A stretch of DNA of 64,000 bases, taken from contig NZ_CP064703.1 of the NCBI RefSeq assembly GCF_023101085.1, positions 3,162,001 to 3,226,000 of the forward strand. The letters are read 5' to 3'. A model generated the notes under the pieces. That model saw only the letters and a list, made by a program, of their open reading frames with translations. It did no database searches and was not told the origin of the DNA. How positions within the stretch are numbered: the first letter of the stretch is position 1; each line of letters starts with the position of its first letter. A program made the translations under genes and the position numbers. The DNA comes from Bradyrhizobium sp. 170. GTDB taxonomy: Bacteria > Pseudomonadota > Alphaproteobacteria > Rhizobiales > Xanthobacteraceae. Of this stretch, positions 1 to 7,837 are shown piece after piece.

Positions 1-333
1 CATCGCGAGCTCGAGGAAGCGGCCTGGGTCTGCGGCAAGGGCGTGCTCGGCACCATCAGGACGATCGTGCTGCCCTTGGCGCGGCCGGGCGTCGTCGCCT
101 CGATGACGCTGTTGTTCGTGCTGGCGATCCGCGAACTCGGCTCCTCGCTGTTCCTCTACACCAGCAACACCATGGTGATGTCGGTGCTGCTGCTCGACTA
201 TTACGAAGGCGGAAACCTCGGAAAGACTGCCGCGTTCAGCCTGGTGCAAACCGTTCTGCTCGGCGTTCTCATCGGCGGCGCCAACTGGCTGTCGCGCGGT
301 GCGGCGCAGGGCAGTGTCGCCCGAACCGGATAA
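1..333 (+). CDS. ABC transporter permease, C-terminal part (iron(III)-type importer)
   Basis: The reading frame is open from the first base, so the gene begins upstream of the window. Codons 6-25 hold the EAA loop of ABC importer permeases (E-A-A, then G, then L-P), the cytoplasmic contact with the ATPase. Two hydrophobic membrane segments follow (about codons 27-45 and 75-95). The next two genes encode a periplasmic binding protein and an ATPase on the same strand, so this is the inner-membrane channel of that importer. The ferric-iron-type assignment comes from the neighbours rather than from this fragment. Confidence 0.85.
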   Translation, partial: HRELEEAAWVCGKGVLGTIRTIVLPLARPGVVASMTLLFVLAIRELGSSLFLYTSNTMVMSVLLLDYYEGGNLGKTAAFSLVQTVLLGVLIGGANWLSRGAAQGSVARTG

Positions 334-356
334 CAAAACGAAGGGGAGGATTGGCT

Positions 357-1391
357 ATGACTGGAAGGTTCTTCACCAACATTGCCGCAATCGCCGGCAT
401 CGCCGGTCTTGCGCTGACATGGAGCGCAGCGGCGCAGGCGCAGGAGTTCGGCTCGCCCGAATTGATTGCGGCGGCGAAGGCCGAAGGCAAGCTGGTGTTC
501 TACACCGCGAATTTCGCCGAAGTGGAACAGCAGGTCATCAAGGCCTTCAACAAGCGCTTCCCCGAGATCAAGGTCGAGATGGTGCGCGCGCCGGGCGGCC
601 AGCTCATCACGCGCGTGAAGACCGAGGCCGCGGCCGGCAAATTGATCGCCGACGTGGTCGATCACTCGGACCGTGCGCTGATGCAACCGATGGCGGACAT
701 GTTCCAGGATTACGCGCCGCCGAACGCCGCCGACTACAATCCCGACGCGCAGATCGCGCCCCAGCTCTGGCCGCGCGCCACGCTGGTATGGTCGATCGCC
801 TACAACACCGAGCTGGTGAAGAACCCGCCCAAGACCTGGATGGACCTCACCAAGCCCGAATACAACAAATTGACGGGGCAGGTAATCGCACCATCGGGCG
901 GCACCACATGGACCCGGGTGATGTTCGAACGGCAAGTGCTCGGCGAGGATTATTGGGCCAAGCAGGCTGCGACCCGTCCGGTGCTGTATCCATCGGGCGC
1001 GCCGATGTCGGATTCGCTGGTGCGCGGCGAAATCGCCATGGGGCCTTTGCTCTATAACGCGATTTATCCGAAGCAGAAGGATGGTGCGCCGATCGAGATC
1101 TTCTTCCCGCCGGAAGGTGCGCCGGTCAATCCCTATGCCACAGGCATTCCGAAGACTGCGGCACACCCCAATGCTGCAAAACTGTTTTTGAACTGGTGCC
1201 TGTCGAAAGAGGGGCAGACCTTCATGATCAAGGAGCTAGGCAACCTCACATCACTGAAGGTGCCGCCGGCCTATCCGGAAGGCTTTGATCCCAAAGTCGT
1301 CAAGGTGTGGTTTCCCAAATTCGACGAGTATGTGAAGCTCCACGCGGCCTGGGTGGCCGACTGGAACAAGACCTACGGCTACGCGCAATGA
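357..1391 (+). CDS. ABC transporter substrate-binding protein, iron(III)/family 1 type
   Basis: A 344-residue periplasmic binding protein. Residues 1-28 form a signal peptide with an A-Q-A cleavage site. The mature part resembles the extracellular solute-binding family that includes ferric-iron binders (FbpA/AfuA-like). An in-frame TTG lies six bases upstream, but ATG at 357 sits the right distance from the GGGGAGGA ribosome site at 343-350. The gene lies 23 bp after the permease and 16 bp before the ATPase, so the three form one operon. The substrate could be iron(III) or another small anion or polyol; the sequence does not decide. Confidence 0.85.
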   Translation: MTGRFFTNIAAIAGIAGLALTWSAAAQAQEFGSPELIAAAKAEGKLVFYTANFAEVEQQVIKAFNKRFPEIKVEMVRAPGGQLITRVKTEAAAGKLIADVVDHSDRALMQPMADMFQDYAPPNAADYNPDAQIAPQLWPRATLVWSIAYNTELVKNPPKTWMDLTKPEYNKLTGQVIAPSGGTTWTRVMFERQVLGEDYWAKQAATRPVLYPSGAPMSDSLVRGEIAMGPLLYNAIYPKQKDGAPIEIFFPPEGAPVNPYATGIPKTAAHPNAAKLFLNWCLSKEGQTFMIKELGNLTSLKVPPAYPEGFDPKVVKVWFPKFDEYVKLHAAWVADWNKTYGYAQ

Positions 1392-1407
1392 TCGTCACAA
1401 GGAAACC

Positions 1408-2520
1408 ATGGAACCGATGACGGCAACCCTCGACGTCACCGACCTGCGCAAGCAGTTTGCGATCGGCCGGCCGGCGATCGACGGCGTCAGTTTTGGCGTG
1501 CCGGCCGGCGAGATCGTGGTCCTGCTCGGCCCCTCCGGCTGCGGCAAGACCACGACGCTGCGCTGCGTTGCCGGACTGGAGCATCCGACATCGGGCGAGA
1601 TCAGCATCGCCGGCAGGGTGGTCTCGTCGCCCGAGCGCGGCATTCTGGTGCCGCCGCGGTTGCGCGACCTCGGCATGGTGTTTCAGTCCTATGCGGTGTG
1701 GCCGCATATGACGGTGCGGCAGAACGTGGTCTATCCGCTCAAGCACCGAAAGCTTTCGCGCGCCGACGCCCGTCGCAAGGTCGACGAGGCGCTCGAACTG
1801 GTCGGGCTGTCGGAATATGCCGAACGGCCGGTGGTCGCATTGTCAGGCGGCCAGATGCAGCGCGTGGCGCTGGCGCGCAGCATCGTCTACCGGCCGCAGT
1901 TGCTGCTGCTCGACGAGCCCTTGTCGAACCTCGACGCCAAGCTGCGCCTGCGGCTGCGCGACGATCTTCGCGTGATCCTCAAGCAGACCGGGATGACGGC
2001 GCTGTATGTCACGCACGACCAGGCTGAAGCCGTCGTGCTCGGCGACCGCATCGGCGTGATGCGCGACGGTAAGCTGTTGCAGATGGATACGCCGGACGCG
2101 ATCTATAACCGTCCGGCGGATCTCTTCGTCGCCAATTTCACCGGCGCGACCAACGAGCTCGCCGGCACGCTGGTGTCGCGCAACGGCCAATTCGGCACGG
2201 TCGATTTTGGCGAGGGACGACGGGGCGAGGTGGCCTTGCTCCACCCGCTCGGTCCGGACGAAAAGGTGCGCATCGCGCTCAGGCCGGAAAACATCACCAT
2301 CGGCCAGCATAACGGCGCCAACATCTTTCCCGCCCGCGTCCTCGACCGCCGCTATCAGGGCACGCAGACGGCCTACGGTATCGAACTGTTCGGCCGGCGG
2401 CTGGAGGTGGTCGAGCTCGGTACCGCGGCCCGGCATCAGGTGGGCGTCGAGACCAAGGTTTCACTGCCGAAGGAGAGTTGCTGGGCCTATCGCGATACCG
2501 GACCTGTGGCGTATGAGTAG
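1408..2520 (+). CDS. ABC transporter ATP-binding protein (iron/spermidine type)
   Basis: A 370-residue ATPase that should power the importer encoded just upstream. Visible motifs: Walker A GPSGCGKT (residues 41-48), Q-loop Gln93, signature LSGGQ (145-149), Walker B LLLLDE (165-170) and H-loop His203. The C-terminal third (about 280-350) is a TOBE-like regulatory domain, as in the FbpC/PotA/MalK group. It ends the operon; the next gene runs on the opposite strand and its stop is only 5 bp away. Confidence 0.9.
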   Translation: MEPMTATLDVTDLRKQFAIGRPAIDGVSFGVPAGEIVVLLGPSGCGKTTTLRCVAGLEHPTSGEISIAGRVVSSPERGILVPPRLRDLGMVFQSYAVWPHMTVRQNVVYPLKHRKLSRADARRKVDEALELVGLSEYAERPVVALSGGQMQRVALARSIVYRPQLLLLDEPLSNLDAKLRLRLRDDLRVILKQTGMTALYVTHDQAEAVVLGDRIGVMRDGKLLQMDTPDAIYNRPADLFVANFTGATNELAGTLVSRNGQFGTVDFGEGRRGEVALLHPLGPDEKVRIALRPENITIGQHNGANIFPARVLDRRYQGTQTAYGIELFGRRLEVVELGTAARHQVGVETKVSLPKESCWAYRDTGPVAYE

Positions 2521-2525
2521 TGGGC

Positions 2526-3305
2526 TCAAGCGCTTGGGCTCAATCCCAGGCTCGCATAAATCCGCCGCGCATAGGCGCCGAATTCATCCGTGGTCTTGAT
2601 CGGCAAGTCTCGCGGGAACGGCAGTTCAATCGGGAAATATTCAGCCATCCGCGCTGGTCCTGCTGTCAGCACGGCGCAATGCGAGGCGAGGAACACCGCT
2701 TCCTGGATCGAGTGGGTCACGAACAGGATGGTCTTGCCGCTCTCGCGCCAGATCCGCAGCATTTCGAGGTTCATCTGTTCGCGGGTGAGCGCGTCGAGCG
2801 CGCCGAATGGCTCGTCCATCAGGATCAGTTTTGGGTCATGGATGAAGGCGCGGGCGATCGCGGTGCGCTGCTGCATGCCGCCGGATAATTGCTGCGGATA
2901 TTTGTCTTCGTAGCCCGCGAGGCCGACCAGGTTGAGCAGGTCACGGGCGCGGGCTCGCGCGGCCTTCATCGGCAGGCCGACGATTTCGGCCGGCAGCAGC
3001 ACGTTATCGAGAATCGTTCGCCATTTCAGCAGCAGCGCCTGCTGGAACACCATGCCGATATCGCGGGCGGGATCGAACGGCGTTTTCGCATTGCCGATTC
3101 TGATGGTGCCGCCATCGGCGTCATGCAGCCCGGCCAGGATCTTCAGCACCGTAGTCTTGCCGCAGCCGGAGGGGCCGACCAGTGAAACCAGCTCGCCTTC
3201 CTGCACGTCCATGGTGACGTCGGAGACGGCAAGGAATTCCGCGCCCTTGGAGCGATAGATCTTGCGGACGTTCTGCAGGCTGATGAAGGGCTCGTCGACG
3301 CTCAT
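2526..3305 (-). CDS. ABC transporter ATP-binding protein (nitrate/sulfonate/taurine type)
   Basis: A 259-residue ATPase of the SsuB/TauB group. Walker A GPSGCGKTT spans 44-52, the signature LSGGM 140-144, Walker B ILMDEP 161-166. The chosen ATG shares an ATGA overlap with the stop of the aldolase gene upstream; an in-frame ATG nine bases earlier is also possible. It is last in a five-gene minus-strand unit beginning at 7001, whose first gene encodes the permease. The two importer subunits are thus separated by three enzyme genes. Confidence 0.88.
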   Translation of the reverse strand: MSVDEPFISLQNVRKIYRSKGAEFLAVSDVTMDVQEGELVSLVGPSGCGKTTVLKILAGLHDADGGTIRIGNAKTPFDPARDIGMVFQQALLLKWRTILDNVLLPAEIVGLPMKAARARARDLLNLVGLAGYEDKYPQQLSGGMQQRTAIARAFIHDPKLILMDEPFGALDALTREQMNLEMLRIWRESGKTILFVTHSIQEAVFLASHCAVLTAGPARMAEYFPIELPFPRDLPIKTTDEFGAYARRIYASLGLSPSA

Positions 3306-4357
3306 GTCAGCCATTTCTGAAGATTGGCCTTTACGAAGGCGTCGTCGGAGAGATCGGCGTGCTCGCGGCAGACGCGGTCGATCTGTTGCATCTGGCCGGG
3401 GCTGAGCCCCTCCGCGGGATCGAGACACCAGAGCCCCTGCATCAGCCCCTGCCGCCGCAGGATTTCATGACAGCCGGCGATGCAGCCGTGAAAGTTGTTG
3501 GCGACATCGAAGAACGCGCTGTTGCAATCGGTGACGCGCGCGTCGAGCGCCAGGAGTTCAGCCGGCACGCTGTCCTTGCCGCGCGCGGCCTTGCACATCT
3601 CGAACTGCTTGATCGCGCTTGCGGTCCATACCGACCAGTGGCCGAGCAGGCCGCCCTTGAAGTAGGCGCGGGTGGTAACGCCGTTGTCGCGCAGGTCGAA
3701 CGGCAACATGAGATCGAGCAGGATGTGATCGTCATTGCCGGTATAGAGTGCGACGCGGTCGAGCGCGCCGGCCGCCGCTACGCCGCGCAGCACGTCGAGC
3801 GTCCGGTAGCGGTTGAACGGCGCAATCTTGATGGCGATGACGTTGTCGATGGAAGCGAAGCGGCGCCAGAAATCGGCGCTGAGGATGACGCCGCCGACCG
3901 CCGGCTGCAGGTAGAAGCCGACCAGCGGAATCTGGCGCGCCACCGCCTCGCAATGCGCGATGATCTCGTCCTCGGATGCCGATTTCATCGCAGCAAGGCT
4001 GAGCAGGCCGGCGTGGTAGCCGATGCCGTGTGCAGTTTGCGCCTCCGCGATGGCTTGCCGGGTCGGACCGGCGAGCCCGGCGACCATCGCGACCGGTCGC
4101 TTGGTCCATGAAGCCGCGGTCTCCGCCGCCAGCTCCAGCACCGGCCGGTACAGGCCGACGTCACGGATCGCGAATTGCGTGGTGTGGACGCCGACGGCCA
4201 ATCCGCCGGCGCCGGCGTCGAGGTAATAGCGCGTTAGCGCCCGCTGATGCCTGATATCGAGCTTGCGGTTGGCGTCGAGCGCGAGCGGATGCGCCGGGAG
4301 CACGGTGCCGTCGGCGATCAGCTTCCGAACGTCGGCTTTGATCTCGCTATGATGCAT
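3302..4357 (-). CDS. Dihydrodipicolinate synthase (DapA) family aldolase/lyase
   Basis: A 351-residue TIM-barrel protein of the DapA/N-acetylneuraminate lyase superfamily, whose members form a Schiff base with a pyruvate-like substrate. Tyr149 (G-F-Y) and Lys177 (I-A-I-K-I-A-P) sit where the catalytic tyrosine and Schiff-base lysine are expected. The family's G-T-T-G-E segment reads G-V-H-T-T-Q-F (56-62), and the protein is longer than true DapA (about 295 residues), so lysine biosynthesis is unlikely. Start ATG at 4357 lies 11 bp after the GNAT gene. Context suggests it acts on a compound taken up by the co-encoded transporter. Confidence 0.82.
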   Translation of the reverse strand: MHHSEIKADVRKLIADGTVLPAHPLALDANRKLDIRHQRALTRYYLDAGAGGLAVGVHTTQFAIRDVGLYRPVLELAAETAASWTKRPVAMVAGLAGPTRQAIAEAQTAHGIGYHAGLLSLAAMKSASEDEIIAHCEAVARQIPLVGFYLQPAVGGVILSADFWRRFASIDNVIAIKIAPFNRYRTLDVLRGVAAAGALDRVALYTGNDDHILLDLMLPFDLRDNGVTTRAYFKGGLLGHWSVWTASAIKQFEMCKAARGKDSVPAELLALDARVTDCNSAFFDVANNFHGCIAGCHEILRRQGLMQGLWCLDPAEGLSPGQMQQIDRVCREHADLSDDAFVKANLQKWLT

Positions 4358-4368
4358 GACGGCGCTTC

Positions 4369-5193
4369 CTATCCAAATTCCGGGCCGGCGACGGCGAACG
4401 GCAGTTGCGCGGGCGGCGCGGTGGGACGGCCAAAGCGCATGCGCTGAAACGGCCGCTCGATGTTCCAACCTAACTGAACAAGCCCGTTCAGAAACTCTTC
4501 CTGAGAATGAACGGCGTCGATCAGCCAGGGCCCGGTCTCGGAGTTGACGATGGCATCCGCTAGCGCGAGCGCCTGATCGGCGCGATCGGCCAGCAGCGGA
4601 CCGATATGACGTGCGGTGCGTCCATTGCGGACGAGGGCCATGGCTCGATCGTCAGACACGATGCGAGAGCCCGGACGCGCGGAGAATTCCGACAGCAAAG
4701 TGCTGCGGTCGAATCCCATGGCGCTGCCATCGCGTGCGGCCAAGGCGTCGAGGTTGCCGGCCGATAGTGGCCGTGTGACCGTGGGGCCCTGCGGCTTTTG
4801 CAGCCGCAGCCGCCGCAATTGCAGCGTGGGGGTGAAGCCGAGCGGACCGTAGACGGCGGCCCCGGCCGGGGTCGCGTCCAGCCAGCTCGTCAGGCCGCGC
4901 CGTGTCGCCAGATCGAGGCAGGCATCAACGAGCTTCGTCGCAATGCCGCGGCGGCGAAAGTCCGTGGTTACCAGCACCATGCTGATCCAGGCATTGCCCG
5001 CGGAGTAGGGCAGCAGTGCCGCGCTTGCGACCAACCGGTCGCCATCACGCAAGCCGAACACGGCTCCCTTGCTCAGGAAGAATCGCCAGTCGGCCTCGTT
5101 CTGGTTCCAGCCTGCCTCAGTGGACAGCGCCAGCCCGGCCTGCGCGTCGTCAACGCCGAGCTCGATGATGTCGATAGGCTCAGTAGCGGCCAT
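4369..5193 (-). CDS. GNAT family N-acetyltransferase
   Basis: A 274-residue protein with a GCN5-type acetyltransferase fold in its first half. The acetyl-CoA binding loop is visible as V-L-V-T-T-D-F-R-R-R-G-I-A (73-85). The second half (about 130-274) resembles the partner domain of two-domain GNAT proteins. The start overlaps the end of the epimerase-like gene by 14 bp, which points to translational coupling. The substrate is unknown; its place between an aldolase and a dehydrogenase/epimerase suggests a small amine handled in the same pathway. Confidence 0.78.
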   Translation of the reverse strand: MAATEPIDIIELGVDDAQAGLALSTEAGWNQNEADWRFFLSKGAVFGLRDGDRLVASAALLPYSAGNAWISMVLVTTDFRRRGIATKLVDACLDLATRRGLTSWLDATPAGAAVYGPLGFTPTLQLRRLRLQKPQGPTVTRPLSAGNLDALAARDGSAMGFDRSTLLSEFSARPGSRIVSDDRAMALVRNGRTARHIGPLLADRADQALALADAIVNSETGPWLIDAVHSQEEFLNGLVQLGWNIERPFQRMRFGRPTAPPAQLPFAVAGPEFG

Positions 5194-6217
5194 CGCGCAC
5201 CTCGTATTTGGTGGGCTTGCCGAGGCTCGGCATCGATCGCGACACCCAGTCGGCGGTCCAACTGATGAGCTGATCGGTATCGACAATCGGCAGGCCGAAC
5301 AGTTTCACCGCCTGCGAGGTATCGGTCAGCCACGCCGTCGGTTCTTCCTTGCCGGTGATCACGGGCGCGCGGCCAAAACGCTGGCCGAATTTCGCGGCAA
5401 GATCGCGCACGGCAAGAATCTCGTGGCCGCTGACATTGATCGGCGAGGTCGGCGTATCGCAATGCGCCAGACAGCGCAGCGCCTGCGCGGAAGCGTCACC
5501 CTGCCAGATGAAATTGACATGGCCGAGGCTGACGTCGATCGGCTTGCCCTGCAGCACCTTGCTGGCGATGTCGTGCAGCACGCCGTATCGCATGTCGATC
5601 GCGTAGTTGAGCCGGAACAGCCGTCCGGGCGTCGAATACTTTTTCGAGAAATATTCGAATATGCGCTCGCGCCCGACACAGGATTGCGCGTACTCGCCGG
5701 GCGGATTGGGCGCCATGTCCTCATCCGAGCCCTTGCCGCTAACAGGTACGAACGGATAGACGCAGCCGGTCGAGAATGCGACGATGCGCGAACTCGCAAA
5801 CGCCTGCGCGACCAGCGCAGGGACGTGCGAGTTCATCGCCCAGGTCAGCGAAAGGTCGCCCTCGGCGCCGAACTTGCGTCCGGCCATGAAGACGATATTC
5901 GGAATCTTCGGCAACGCCTTGATGGCGGCTTCGTCGAGCAGGTCGCAGCTGATGGTCTCGACACCGCGGGCCTGAAGCCAGTCCTTGACGGCGGGCTCGC
6001 TGAATCGGGCGACGCCGATGACGCGGCGATCCGGCGCGGCGGCCTTGGCAAGGCCCGCCAGCGTCGGGCCCATTTTGCCGGCAACACCTAAAATCATGAT
6101 GTCGCCGTCGACCCTGCGGAGATCGTCGATCAGCGCCTGGCTCGGGCGGCACAGCAAGTCGTCGAGGGCTGCGATATCGGCAATCGTTGCCGGCAGGGTG
6201 TCGCGGGTCAGCAGCAT
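5180..6217 (-). CDS. NAD(P)-dependent epimerase/dehydratase family protein
   Basis: A 345-residue protein with an N-terminal Rossmann fold of the extended SDR family. The nucleotide loop is G44-V-A-G-K-M-G50, and S149-T-G-C-V-Y154 matches the serine region of sugar epimerases. The expected Y-x-x-x-K reads Y176-A-Q-S-C180, so the usual catalytic lysine is a cysteine. That argues for an altered reaction or a mostly binding role. ATG at 6217 follows the permease stop by 13 bp. Substrate not identifiable. Confidence 0.78.
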   Translation of the reverse strand: MLLTRDTLPATIADIAALDDLLCRPSQALIDDLRRVDGDIMILGVAGKMGPTLAGLAKAAAPDRRVIGVARFSEPAVKDWLQARGVETISCDLLDEAAIKALPKIPNIVFMAGRKFGAEGDLSLTWAMNSHVPALVAQAFASSRIVAFSTGCVYPFVPVSGKGSDEDMAPNPPGEYAQSCVGRERIFEYFSKKYSTPGRLFRLNYAIDMRYGVLHDIASKVLQGKPIDVSLGHVNFIWQGDASAQALRCLAHCDTPTSPINVSGHEILAVRDLAAKFGQRFGRAPVITGKEEPTAWLTDTSQAVKLFGLPIVDTDQLISWTADWVSRSMPSLGKPTKYEVRDGRY

Positions 6218-6230
6218 GTTTCTTCCCTTG

Positions 6231-7001
6231 TTACTGCAACCGGATGTCGCGAACGACAAACATCCGCTCCAGGCCGAGCACGAGCCCATACAACGCCACG
6301 CCCAGCAGCGTCAGAAGCACCACGGCCATTACCATCGCCGGCGTATCGAGCGAGGACTGCACCTGGATCATGAGATAACCGAGCCCTCGCTCGGAGGCGA
6401 TGAACTCGCCGACGATCGCGCCGGCCACCGCCAGGATCGCGCCGACCTTCATTCCGGAAAACACATAAGGTAGCGCGCCCGGCAACTGGATTTTCCGGAA
6501 CAGCGTCCACCGCGAGCCGCGCAGCGATTTCACGAGATCCAGCAAATCGGGTTCCACCTCGCTCAGCCCGCGTGCAGTCGTGAGCAGGATCGGAAAGAAG
6601 CAGATGGAAAACGCGATCAGGATATTCGGAAAGATGCCGTAGGAGAACCAGACGATGAACAGCGGACCCAGCGCCACCTTCGGAATCATGTTCAGCGTCA
6701 CGAACAGCGGCAGCAGCAACAGGCTTATCAGCGGCGACCAGGTGAACATCACCGCCAGCATGATGCCGACCAGCGCGCCAAGGCAGAACCCGCCGAGAAT
6801 TTCGACGGCCGTCACCGCGAGATTGGAAAGCCATGCATAGCCGGGCGTGCCGAGCGTCGCGACGGTCGCGAGCGGCGAGGGCAGGATGAATTTCGGCACC
6901 TGGAAGGCGTCGACCAATACCTGCCACAGTACGATCACGGCCAGATGCACGATCAGGATGATCGCGAAAGACCGTGCCGATCCGCCGTCACCGCTGAACA
7001 C
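6231..7001 (-). CDS. ABC transporter permease (SsuC/TauC-like)
   Basis: A 256-residue inner-membrane protein with about six hydrophobic segments and an EAA-like cytoplasmic loop at about 152-175 (L-V-K-S-L-R-G-S then I-Q-L-P). It belongs to the nitrate/sulfonate/taurine/pyrimidine-precursor permease group, matching the ATPase at 2526 and the binding protein at 7838. Translation appears to start with GTG at 7001, preceded by GGGAG. It is the first gene of the five-gene minus-strand unit; a promoter and operator lie at 7050-7092. Confidence 0.88.
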   Translation of the reverse strand: MFSGDGGSARSFAIILIVHLAVIVLWQVLVDAFQVPKFILPSPLATVATLGTPGYAWLSNLAVTAVEILGGFCLGALVGIMLAVMFTWSPLISLLLLPLFVTLNMIPKVALGPLFIVWFSYGIFPNILIAFSICFFPILLTTARGLSEVEPDLLDLVKSLRGSRWTLFRKIQLPGALPYVFSGMKVGAILAVAGAIVGEFIASERGLGYLMIQVQSSLDTPAMVMAVVLLTLLGVALYGLVLGLERMFVVRDIRLQ

Positions 7002-7049
7002 CGCACACTCCCTTGGGCCCCGCGTCCGGCTCCCGGCCGGGTGGCGACA

Positions 7050-7078
7050 ATCCTATCGCGGCCTCTCCCGGTAATCAA
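7050..7078 (-). promoter_or_regulatory. Putative sigma-70 promoter of the permease-led operon
   Basis: On the minus strand TTGATT (7078-7073) and TAGGAT (7055-7050) are separated by exactly 17 bases, the ideal -35/-10 spacing. The -35 box is the distal arm of the palindromic operator at 7073-7092, so a bound repressor would block polymerase. The GTG start of the permease lies about 50 bp downstream. Confidence 0.55.
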
Positions 7079-7092
7079 CCATCTGGTTGATT
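7073..7092. promoter_or_regulatory. TetR-family operator, site 1
   Basis: A perfect palindrome: AATCAACC (7073-7080), four-base spacer, GGTTGATT (7085-7092). It overlaps the TetR gene's stop codon and the -35 box of the minus-strand operon. A second copy of the same motif lies upstream of the TetR gene at 7741-7756, pointing to this TetR protein as the binder. Confidence 0.7.
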
Positions 7093-7738
7093 AGGGGCGC
7101 AGCGAATGCATCACCAGATCGACCACGTGCCTGCGGCGGGCCTGCCGGGCGGCCCGGCTCGACAGGTCCTTGCCGAAGATCGCCGATAGGGTCGGCGTAT
7201 TCGAAAAGTAGAAATAGCTGAGGCCGGCAATCGAGATATAGAGGTGTACGGGGTTGATACCCTTGCGGAATATGCCTGCCTTGACGCCCTCGCCGAGAAT
7301 GGTCGAGACCAGGCTGACCAGCGGTGAATGCATGGCCTCGAGTTTGCGCGAGCCGCGCACGTGCCGGGCGCCGCCACGGTTCTCGTCGTTCAGCAGCACG
7401 ATGAAGTCGGGATGCGCGGCGAGGTGGTCGAAGGAACTCTCGATCAGCTTCTTGATCGCCTGTTCGGGCGGCAATCCCTCGAGATTGAGCTTGCGCTCCT
7501 GGGCGCGGATCTCCTCGTAGACCCATTCAAGTACCGCCAGATACAGCGCGTCCTTGTCGCCGAAATAGTGATAGACGAGCTGCTTGTTGACGCCCGCGCG
7601 CGCGGCGATCTCGTCGACCCGGGCCCCGGCAAGGCCGCTGCTGGCGAATTCCCGCCGCGCCGCCGTCAGCAGTTTCTTGCGGGTTGCGGCCGGATCGCGC
7701 CGCTGCGGCTTGGTATCGTCGATGCGTTTTTTGGGCAT
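7091..7738 (-). CDS. TetR/AcrR family transcriptional regulator
   Basis: A 215-residue protein. The N-terminal HTH runs from about residue 18 to 64 and includes the typical V-D-E-I-A-A-R-A-G-V and Y-H-Y-F-G-D-K segments. The C-terminal ligand domain is about 145 residues. ATG at 7738 is preferred over an in-frame TTG 21 bases upstream. It lies between the minus-strand transporter/enzyme operon and the divergent binding-protein gene. Matching operators on both sides make it the likely repressor of the locus and of itself. The operator core A-C-C-A-NN-T-G-G-T resembles that of the pyrimidine regulator RutR as I remember it. Confidence 0.88.
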   Translation of the reverse strand: MPKKRIDDTKPQRRDPAATRKKLLTAARREFASSGLAGARVDEIAARAGVNKQLVYHYFGDKDALYLAVLEWVYEEIRAQERKLNLEGLPPEQAIKKLIESSFDHLAAHPDFIVLLNDENRGGARHVRGSRKLEAMHSPLVSLVSTILGEGVKAGIFRKGINPVHLYISIAGLSYFYFSNTPTLSAIFGKDLSSRAARQARRRHVVDLVMHSLRP

Positions 7739-7740
7739 TT

Positions 7741-7756
7741 CCAACCAAATAGTTGA
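7741..7756. promoter_or_regulatory. TetR-family operator, site 2
   Basis: CCAACC-AAAT-AGTTGA has the same layout as site 1 (TCAACC-ATCT-GGTTGA): five-base arms CAACC / (G/A)GTTG around a four-base spacer. It starts two bases upstream of the TetR ATG and its right edge overlaps the -35 box of the divergent promoter at 7753. Occupation should repress both directions. Confidence 0.62.
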
Positions 7757-7781
7757 CAAGTCGTCTGGTCCCTTGTTGCAT
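7753..7781 (+). promoter_or_regulatory. Putative sigma-70 promoter of the binding-protein gene
   Basis: A consensus TTGACA (7753-7758) is followed after 17 bases by TTGCAT (7776-7781), a weaker -10 match. The -35 box overlaps operator site 2. The ATG of the binding protein is 56 bp downstream. Confidence 0.5.
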
Positions 7782-7837
7782 TGGTAGCGTCACAGGAACG
7801 CGGCGACAAGATCGGGTTGCAGAACGAGGAGGGTGCA

